DNA from: CAYLXP01 sp964387425
GTDB lineage: Bacteria > Verrucomicrobiota > Kiritimatiellia > UBA8416
Reading direction: 5' to 3'
Assembly (NCBI GenBank): GCA_964387425.1
Contig: CAYLXP010000027.1
Location: forward strand, 1-41,792
Length of the DNA stretch: 41,792 nucleotides
Shown piece by piece: positions 32,186-38,807 of the stretch. The position numbers and the translations under genes are program-made. The notes below the pieces were generated by a model. The model saw only the letters and a list, made by a program, of their open reading frames with translations, ran no database searches and was not told the DNA's origin. Position 1 is the first letter of the stretch, and each line of letters starts with the position of its first letter.

Positions 32186-35077
32186 CTACAGCGACTTCTT
32201 AAGTTCAATGTCGATGAAACGAAACAGTCCGCAGGGAATCTCCACCGTTGCCTTTGAATCGGCGATGCTGAACTCCGTCCCGTCCAGTAGATCGACCATC
32301 CGCTTTGGTTTCGCCGTCTGGAAGGTCACGGTCGCCGTCTTGGCGCTGGGATTAATGTAGCCGCTGTCGATAAGCGTCAGGCGCAGGTGGGTGGGGGAGG
32401 TCTGGGCACAGACCCAGGCAACGTCTCCGGACACCGTGAGCGGCAGCTGCTTCGCAGCGGCCCTGATCTCGGCTTCGATTGTTTTGTAGTAGGTCTTTGC
32501 GGGGAATCGCTCCTTACCATCAGCAGAGATGTAGTCCCGGCCATCCGAGATGTACTCCTTCATGATGCCGTTGTAGAGCGGATGAAGGCGATCAACCATC
32601 TTGCCGCGTGGAGCATCGGTATCGGCAAAGACGCCCTGCTGGGGTGGGGTGAGCATGACGATGCCATTCTCGAAAGGCGGCAGGTAGTTGAGGCGACGGT
32701 CCGTGACGCCTGCAGCGTAGCGTGAGTAGTCCCACTCGGTGTTCGGTGCTCCCGGCCAGGATCCGTTGAGCCGTCCGAAGACCATCGGGTTGGCATCCTC
32801 CTCTTCCTGGTTGAAGAAGGTGACCCACTTGACGTTGTTGCCGGTGTCGAGGAAGTGCTTGTCCGGTTCGGTCATGCCGATATGGACCGGGGAGAGGCTG
32901 ACAAGCTCCGAGCTGTCCGGCACGTAGAGGGCGCCTTTGGCGATGAGTTCCCAGAGAAAGCTCATGTAGTCCTGATCGACAGGGAAATTGTTGAGGTAGG
33001 TCGCACCGCAGGAGATGTTGTAGATCATCTGGCGCAGGAAGTGGTTGGGCAGCATCTGGTGCGAGTGCTGGCGCAGGCGGTCGAAACTGGTATTGTCGCG
33101 CGCACAGCGTGCACCCCACTGGTTCACGCAGCCGGCGGTCCAGACGCCCAGCCGCGCCGCCACACTCTGTTCCATCGTCTTGTCGGTCGTCTCTTCCAGT
33201 GCTGGAACAAAGACATCGGCCAGCTCGCCGGACAAAAGCCCTCTCCAGAGAGGCATGTGGACAATTGCATGCCAGAAGGCGTGCTTGGTGCGGACGAAGA
33301 TGTTCGCGCCCGTCTTCTGTGCATGCCTCGCCATCGGATAGATATGGTTCTCCATGACCCAGGCAAAGTGCTTGTCGTACTGCTCCATCTCGGGATAGAT
33401 CGTGACGACCTTTTTGCCCTTGGCGGCAGCCGCATCAAAGACCTTCTTCTGTGTCTCCAGACTGGTCATGAAGGGGTCGTTTCCGTGCCCGCCCCAGTAG
33501 GCGATGCCCGGTACTCCTTCAAATAGCGGAACCAGCCCATTGACCATCTGCTCGCTGGTATACTCGTACTTCTTACGTCGATCGCGCTTCTTCTGGTAGA
33601 CCTCGTCAAACGTAGAGCGGTCCACTACCTCGGCGCGAGGGAGGTGTGCGGACTGGAGGAAGATCGGAGTGTCGTAGTTGGCCTCGATCGCCTCGATGTA
33701 GGGCCCGGCACTGCCCTTGCCTCTGTCTGTCAGAAAGTAGACCAGCGGCGTCTTCTTCTCCCATTCCGGACGTTCGAAGCTCTTGAGTTGCTCGCGAGCC
33801 TTGGCGGTGGATGCAAGAATGTCGCAGATCTTGCCGGGGGGCGTGAGATTGGCGTAGGACTCCTTCCAGTCCCGTGTATCCAGATCAAGGATGTGGATGC
33901 AGCTACCGCCGCTCTGCGCGCTCGCCAGCCAAATCTCATTCTGGCCGGCCGGCTTCCACATATCATTGTAGGCAAAACGGTTTGCCAGGACTTCGACATT
34001 CTTGGGTTCTACGTCTAGGTCAGTGGGGAGCAGTATGATGCGCGAGCCGAAGAGCAGGAAGAGCTGTTTCTCATCGCCTGTGCCAACCAACTCGGGTTGC
34101 AGGACGCGGTATCCGAAGCCGTCAATCTTGCGCCGCAGCGGGGCGACCTCGAACAGTTCCTGGCTATCGTCGTCCTGATCGATCACGAGCATCTTTGCAT
34201 CCTGGATCATGCTGCTGGCGCCGGTGAGCAGCTCGTCGTTGCCGTCACCGTCGACATCAGCGGGGCGCAGCTCGCCAACGCCTGCTTCCGGCTTTATGTA
34301 CTTGTACGGTTTCTCGGCCAGAGGCTCGAAGCAGTAGAGCCCGCCGCGTCCGGAATTGCTCCAGAGTGCGCCGTGAACGGCCAGGTCATCCGGCTTGCCG
34401 GCATGTTGCAGCGGGCGCAGGAAATTGACCGCATGCTTGTTAGGGGGAGGGCGGCGCTTAGCATCCTTGCCCCAGGGCTTCTCCTTGGCATAGGCGGTGG
34501 AGTCGATCGTCTTGACCCGTTTGCCCTTTGCATCGAGATAGTGCAGCTTCAGCTCGTAGCCGCCGCAAACCACGTAGGGCGTGCCATTCGTCGCATGGAC
34601 CACGCAAACCGCACTCATGGGTGCATCACTGGGCTTGAACGTCCACATCAGGTTGCCTTGATCGCTGATGCAGTAGAGGGCTCCATCGGCATTGGCTGCG
34701 AGAATCTCATCTGAACCGTCGCCGGTTATGTCCGCACACCAAAGGTCTCGGTTCATGTAACCGGAGAGCGCGTTCTTCCAGAGCAGCGTACCACTCCTTT
34801 CGATCCCGAGAATCGTGCCCTCATAGCTGCTGGCTACGATGTAGGGTTCCCCGTTCTTGAGTGCGGATCGCACCTTGGAAACGGTGTAGCCGGTCTCGAT
34901 GCTGAGCAGTCCGGGCTGCTGAACGGTATCGAAGACGACAGGCGCTTTTGCTGCCTCCGGCTCTGTTGTGGCCGGTTGGTGTGGCTTTGGGGCACATCCT
35001 CCCCCGATAGTGGCCGCAACAAGGGCTACTGCAAGAAGGGAAAGTCGTGATTTCGGTATGCTGGGGGTGTGTTTCAT
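32186..35077 (-). CDS. Large exported protein, lambda-carrageenase-like (GH150?)
   Basis: 963 residues from the ATG at 35077, chosen because a signal peptide follows (LSLLAVALVAATIGGGC, Cys28); the site resembles a lipobox but has Gly at -3, so lipidation is uncertain. Residues 60-420 form a propeller (VASSYEGTILGIERSGTLLW, ADITGDGSDEILAANADGAL, PADVDGDGNDELLTG). From about 440 to the end there is a second, probably catalytic region (YWGGHGNDPFMTSLETQKKV, ARLGVWTAGCVNQWGARCAR, FENGIVMLTPPQQGVFADTD). The combination of an N-terminal propeller, a large novel C-terminal domain and this length recalls lambda-carrageenase CglA (GH150), which cuts sulfated galactan. This is recognition from memory and needs a search. 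It fits with the sulfatase in the window. Confidence 0.5.
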   Translation of the reverse strand: MKHTPSIPKSRLSLLAVALVAATIGGGCAPKPHQPATTEPEAAKAPVVFDTVQQPGLLSIETGYTVSKVRSALKNGEPYIVASSYEGTILGIERSGTLLWKNALSGYMNRDLWCADITGDGSDEILAANADGALYCISDQGNLMWTFKPSDAPMSAVCVVHATNGTPYVVCGGYELKLHYLDAKGKRVKTIDSTAYAKEKPWGKDAKRRPPPNKHAVNFLRPLQHAGKPDDLAVHGALWSNSGRGGLYCFEPLAEKPYKYIKPEAGVGELRPADVDGDGNDELLTGASSMIQDAKMLVIDQDDDSQELFEVAPLRRKIDGFGYRVLQPELVGTGDEKQLFLLFGSRIILLPTDLDVEPKNVEVLANRFAYNDMWKPAGQNEIWLASAQSGGSCIHILDLDTRDWKESYANLTPPGKICDILASTAKAREQLKSFERPEWEKKTPLVYFLTDRGKGSAGPYIEAIEANYDTPIFLQSAHLPRAEVVDRSTFDEVYQKKRDRRKKYEYTSEQMVNGLVPLFEGVPGIAYWGGHGNDPFMTSLETQKKVFDAAAAKGKKVVTIYPEMEQYDKHFAWVMENHIYPMARHAQKTGANIFVRTKHAFWHAIVHMPLWRGLLSGELADVFVPALEETTDKTMEQSVAARLGVWTAGCVNQWGARCARDNTSFDRLRQHSHQMLPNHFLRQMIYNISCGATYLNNFPVDQDYMSFLWELIAKGALYVPDSSELVSLSPVHIGMTEPDKHFLDTGNNVKWVTFFNQEEEDANPMVFGRLNGSWPGAPNTEWDYSRYAAGVTDRRLNYLPPFENGIVMLTPPQQGVFADTDAPRGKMVDRLHPLYNGIMKEYISDGRDYISADGKERFPAKTYYKTIEAEIRAAAKQLPLTVSGDVAWVCAQTSPTHLRLTLIDSGYINPSAKTATVTFQTAKPKRMVDLLDGTEFSIADSKATVEIPCGLFRFIDIELKKSL

Positions 35078-35235
35078 GATGGAACTATAGCGCACATGAG
35101 CTTCCTCACAATACGAGAATGAGGAGATCAAGACCGGCCCTTCGCACTCCCGGAAGGGAAAGAACCTCTCGTTCGTGTTCTATGGCCAGCCATGGCACTG
35201 AGCTCGCTCAGGCTAACCGAAGGGGAACTTAATTG

Positions 35236-35262
35236 GTAGGGCGGGCAAGGTGCCCGCCCTAC
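35236..35262. repeat. Perfect GTAGGGCGGGCA hairpin
   Basis: GTAGGGCGGGCA (35236-35247) and TGCCCGCCCTAC (35251-35262) pair perfectly over 12 bases with a 3-base loop. It lies 47 bases downstream of the stop of the minus-strand beta-strand repeat gene. It lacks a T-run, so it is a terminator-like or REP-like hairpin. A partial copy of one arm is near 9391-9404. Confidence 0.85.
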
Positions 35263-35308
35263 AGAATTGGCAAGAACGTTAAGAAAACAGCCAACCTCAG
35301 CAAGATCT

Positions 35309-38300
35309 CTACCGAACGATGAAGACAAGACCGGGAGGCGGCGGCTCAGAGTAGCGCAGCGTGACGGACTGCGCGCTCGTCTGCAGGCTAAACCCAGCAC
35401 CTCCGCGGACCGACTGCAGTGCCTGCCCATCGGAGTCCAACCAGTTCTCGTTGACGAGCGTGAATGCCCCCCCCGTGGTGAACGTACCGCCCACATCGAG
35501 GATAGTCCACGTCTGCTCCGTGGCCCAGAGTTCGTTGCTCCAGTTGACACTGCTACCGACCCCATTGAACATGAGCGCTACGTCGTGGTTGCCCTCGAAC
35601 GTAGCGTCACCCAGCACGTCAAAGCCATCCTGAAGCGTGTTGCTTTCCAAGCTCCAACCGAAGGTCGCGCCGTTACTCACGGTGACGTCGCCGCCCCACG
35701 AGCCCATGCCGCCGAGCTTGGTGCCGGCATTGACCACAAGCATGCCGGTCGCAGCGTCGCCGTTGCCGTTGAGCCATAGGGCACCAGCCTGAACATCGAT
35801 CATGCCATTGCTGTAGGTATTGAGACCGTTCAGAATAGCGTCGCCGCCGCCGCTCTTGACGATGCCCGCCGTCCCGGTGCCGCTGATCGATCCGCCAAAC
35901 TGAAGTGTATCGCCTAGCTGGGCGACGACGGAGAATGTTCCAGTAGAGTTCTCGCCGATACTGATGCCGCCCCCGAAGGAGGCAAATTCATCGGTTCCGC
36001 TGTCCCCATCCAGGATCTCTACTATCTTGGAGTTGCTCGTAACGTCACCGACCTCCAGCATGCCGCTGGCAGGGGTGCTCACACCATCTTCAAGCTGCAG
36101 CGTGACCTTCTCGTCCAGGAGGACCGTTGTTCCGCCACCGAGCGCAGCACTGTTGCCCAGACGCAGCTTCGCACCCCAGTTGCGAACGTGAATGGTGCCG
36201 GTGATGGTGTTGCTGCCGGTCAGGTAGACCGTGCCGCCACCCAGATTGAAGATCTGGAGGTGTGGGGCCGTGATGTTACCGGCCAGCTCAAGCGTCTCGT
36301 CTGCTCCCCACGCACCGATCTTGAACTGATCCGCAGCGCTCTCAGTGCTGACAATGTCACCCGACCATGTGGCGTGGTTTGTTGTCCCGGCTTCAACCCC
36401 GAATCTCTTGACCCAGCTTGCGCCGGTGACAATCAGCTTGTTAGTGACGTTGACCCCGTTTGCCAACATGAGGTACGTGTCCGCGCTGACATGTTGATCA
36501 TCCAGCGTCACCTCACCGCCTCCAAAGGCTGCGCTGTTGCTGACAATGGTAGTGCCTGCTTGAATCAGCGTGTCCCCTGAATAGGTGTTTGCTGCATTCA
36601 AAACAAGCGTTCCCTCAGCGTCGGCGGTCTTCGCCAGCGCACCGGCACCAGCAATGACGGCGTTCAACGTGACATCTCCGTCGCCGTCCAGGGTCACGCC
36701 GTATGATGACGTCACGGTGCTGCCCATCAGCGTGTAGGCATTCCCGCTCGTATTGGTGAATAGTACATTGAGTGGTGCAACGGCCGTCTGCACATCGACA
36801 TCTCCTGCGCTGGTATCACCGAAGGTGACCGGGTCACCATCGAGGTATAGCTGGTCGCCTTCAGCCCAGTTCTGCGACGTGTTGATATCCCAGTGAGTGG
36901 AGCTTGCCCCCGACCAGGTCCTGCCCGCGTATCCCATGTTGATCATGATCGAGTTGCCGATGCTGGTGAACGTTCCAGCGCCGCCACGGGAGCCAAACGG
37001 CGCGCTGCCGCCGGCGAGGGTGAAGTCGTTGATGTTGCCCGTCCACGTCCCGTACTCGACGACCGCAATCGGATCCGGTCCGGCAAACTCGACCAGGACG
37101 TCTACGCCGTTTGCCGAGTTGAGGTTCGCCGTAGTGCCAATGGCGTCGGCGGTGCGCCCATCAATTGCCAGGGTGGCTCCGCTGGATGTTCCGATGACCA
37201 TATTGCCGCTGCTGCTGCCCTCGCCGCCGAGCGTAGCGCCGTCGGACACGGTAATCGCAGTTGCGTTGTCGCCGTCGAAATCAAGACGACCGGCTTGAAC
37301 GGCAGTCGGCCCGGTATAGGTCTGGTCCGCCGTAATCCGCCAGGTGCCGACACCGGTCTTGTCCAGGCCGTCGACCAGGGCGTCCATGATGCCCATGTCG
37401 GCACTAACGGTGTTGGCATCCGTGTTCGCGCCACCGAGGGTGAACTTGTCCCCACCGTTCGCCCAGTTATCGTGGAAGGCACTCAGCGTCAGTGCAGCAC
37501 CGGGAGCGCCGTTTGCGAGGACGTTGTGATTAGCGCCGTTGGTGCCGGCGATCTTGATCTGGTTGTCAATCGTTGTGTTGTTTTTGCCGATGAACTCCAG
37601 CGCGTTGTAGGAAGTGTAGCCGGCCCTACCCAGGGTGACCTGGATCGTGCCAAGGTTCTCGTCCTTTTCAATCTGGAGGGTACCCTCATCGATAAACAGG
37701 TACCGGTATCCCCTGCCGATGGCGTTGTTCGTCGCCGTCAAGCGCAGCGTACCCAAGCCCCTCTTGCTGAAGTGGTGAGTGTCACCGCCATAGACTTCGC
37801 TGTGGATTACCAGTTCCGCGTCTTGACCCGTAATGGCAGCGTTGTCCTCGACCTCAATTAGCCGCCAATCGGTTCCCAAGTGCATTGTTCCGCCCGTGAT
37901 TGTGGCGAAATTAGCCGTACCATTGGTTGCTGCTGTGTATTTGAGATGGTTATTGAGCGTGATCGTGTTTCCGGTGCCAATCCCGTACGTGAAATCGCCG
38001 TCTGAGTATGTGCGTCCGATATCCAGATCCCGGGTGTCATCAAAGTTCATGGTGAAAGAACCATGATACTGCTCGGGTGCGGCGGCGTTCCAACTGCCGG
38101 CCGTCACATCCGCCCCGTCGTAGATGCGAAAACCGCCGGTGCGTGTGTTGTTAGTGCCGCTGAAAACGAAGTCGCCCTCCTCGAACCATATGTTCCCGGC
38201 ACCGGTGAGATCGCCCAGGACCGTGAGTGAACTGGTACTGTTGTTGCGCCACAGCGTGTTCGCTGTGACTTCCAAGGTGGCCGCGACAGTCTGGTCGGCC

Positions 38301-38638
38301 ATGTTGTTGGTCGTGAGATGCATGCCGACCCAGCCGCCGACTCCCAAGGTCTGGCTGCTGCTTGTGCCAATCGTGTACGCGTTCGATCCGGATATGACAA
38401 CGGATTTGACACTTGCGCCGGCGCCAAGATCGACGTTGCTAGTGCCCTGGCCATCAAACGTTGCCGTCTCGCCTATGCCTGGTGATGTTGCCCCAGTCCA
38501 GTTGGCACCGTCTGACCAGAGCGGTCCTCCGATCCACGTGCCGCTATCTGCGATGGTTGTCTTCACGCTGCCCATAAGCAGCGTGGCCACAATCAAGACT
38601 CTGGTTCCCAAACTCTGAGCTGCAAGAACTCGCGCCAT
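35309..38638 (-). CDS. Autotransporter-associated beta-strand repeat protein, no barrel
   Basis: 1109 residues with a signal peptide (LGTRVLIVATLLMGSVKTTIAD). It is rich in Gly/Thr/Asn with repeats of the PATR type (Pfam PF12951): GDLTGAGNIWFEEGDFVFSG, KTGVGTWRITADQTYTG, TLVLNAANTYSGDTLIQAG, KSGGGDAILNGLNTYSNG. The layout is a head module (33-450), a GGEGSSS module (about 465-540), a second head-like start (TWSGASSTHWDINTSQNWAEG), PATR repeats, then an end module (about 975-1109). No C-terminal beta-barrel, PEP-CTERM or sortase signal is seen; the chain ends EPPPPGLVFIVR. It probably forms a long beta-helix on or outside the cell; how it is anchored is unknown. It is a tandem paralogue of the next gene. 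Confidence 0.85.
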   Translation of the reverse strand: MARVLAAQSLGTRVLIVATLLMGSVKTTIADSGTWIGGPLWSDGANWTGATSPGIGETATFDGQGTSNVDLGAGASVKSVVISGSNAYTIGTSSSQTLGVGGWVGMHLTTNNMADQTVAATLEVTANTLWRNNSTSSLTVLGDLTGAGNIWFEEGDFVFSGTNNTRTGGFRIYDGADVTAGSWNAAAPEQYHGSFTMNFDDTRDLDIGRTYSDGDFTYGIGTGNTITLNNHLKYTAATNGTANFATITGGTMHLGTDWRLIEVEDNAAITGQDAELVIHSEVYGGDTHHFSKRGLGTLRLTATNNAIGRGYRYLFIDEGTLQIEKDENLGTIQVTLGRAGYTSYNALEFIGKNNTTIDNQIKIAGTNGANHNVLANGAPGAALTLSAFHDNWANGGDKFTLGGANTDANTVSADMGIMDALVDGLDKTGVGTWRITADQTYTGPTAVQAGRLDFDGDNATAITVSDGATLGGEGSSSGNMVIGTSSGATLAIDGRTADAIGTTANLNSANGVDVLVEFAGPDPIAVVEYGTWTGNINDFTLAGGSAPFGSRGGAGTFTSIGNSIMINMGYAGRTWSGASSTHWDINTSQNWAEGDQLYLDGDPVTFGDTSAGDVDVQTAVAPLNVLFTNTSGNAYTLMGSTVTSSYGVTLDGDGDVTLNAVIAGAGALAKTADAEGTLVLNAANTYSGDTLIQAGTTIVSNSAAFGGGEVTLDDQHVSADTYLMLANGVNVTNKLIVTGASWVKRFGVEAGTTNHATWSGDIVSTESAADQFKIGAWGADETLELAGNITAPHLQIFNLGGGTVYLTGSNTITGTIHVRNWGAKLRLGNSAALGGGTTVLLDEKVTLQLEDGVSTPASGMLEVGDVTSNSKIVEILDGDSGTDEFASFGGGISIGENSTGTFSVVAQLGDTLQFGGSISGTGTAGIVKSGGGDAILNGLNTYSNGMIDVQAGALWLNGNGDAATGMLVVNAGTKLGGMGSWGGDVTVSNGATFGWSLESNTLQDGFDVLGDATFEGNHDVALMFNGVGSSVNWSNELWATEQTWTILDVGGTFTTGGAFTLVNENWLDSDGQALQSVRGGAGFSLQTSAQSVTLRYSEPPPPGLVFIVR

Positions 38639-38807
38639 TTCGTTTACCCCTGTGCTTTTCTTGTATGTCTATCGCTATACCGACTACATTGCAGAACCAC
38701 CCGAGGTCAGTCACATGCTACGTGACCCCGGGTGTGCTCCGCTTCCTTCTCGCCCAGCCTCTCAGGCGGACGACTCAATTCCATTCATGCATCGCCAACC
38801 GTCGGCT

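Noticed and set aside
36893..37861. Plus-strand open frame of 322 codons opposite the beta-strand repeat gene, and a similar one at 40845-41678
   Set aside because: Both mirror the Gly/Thr-rich repeats on the minus strand and have no independent features.
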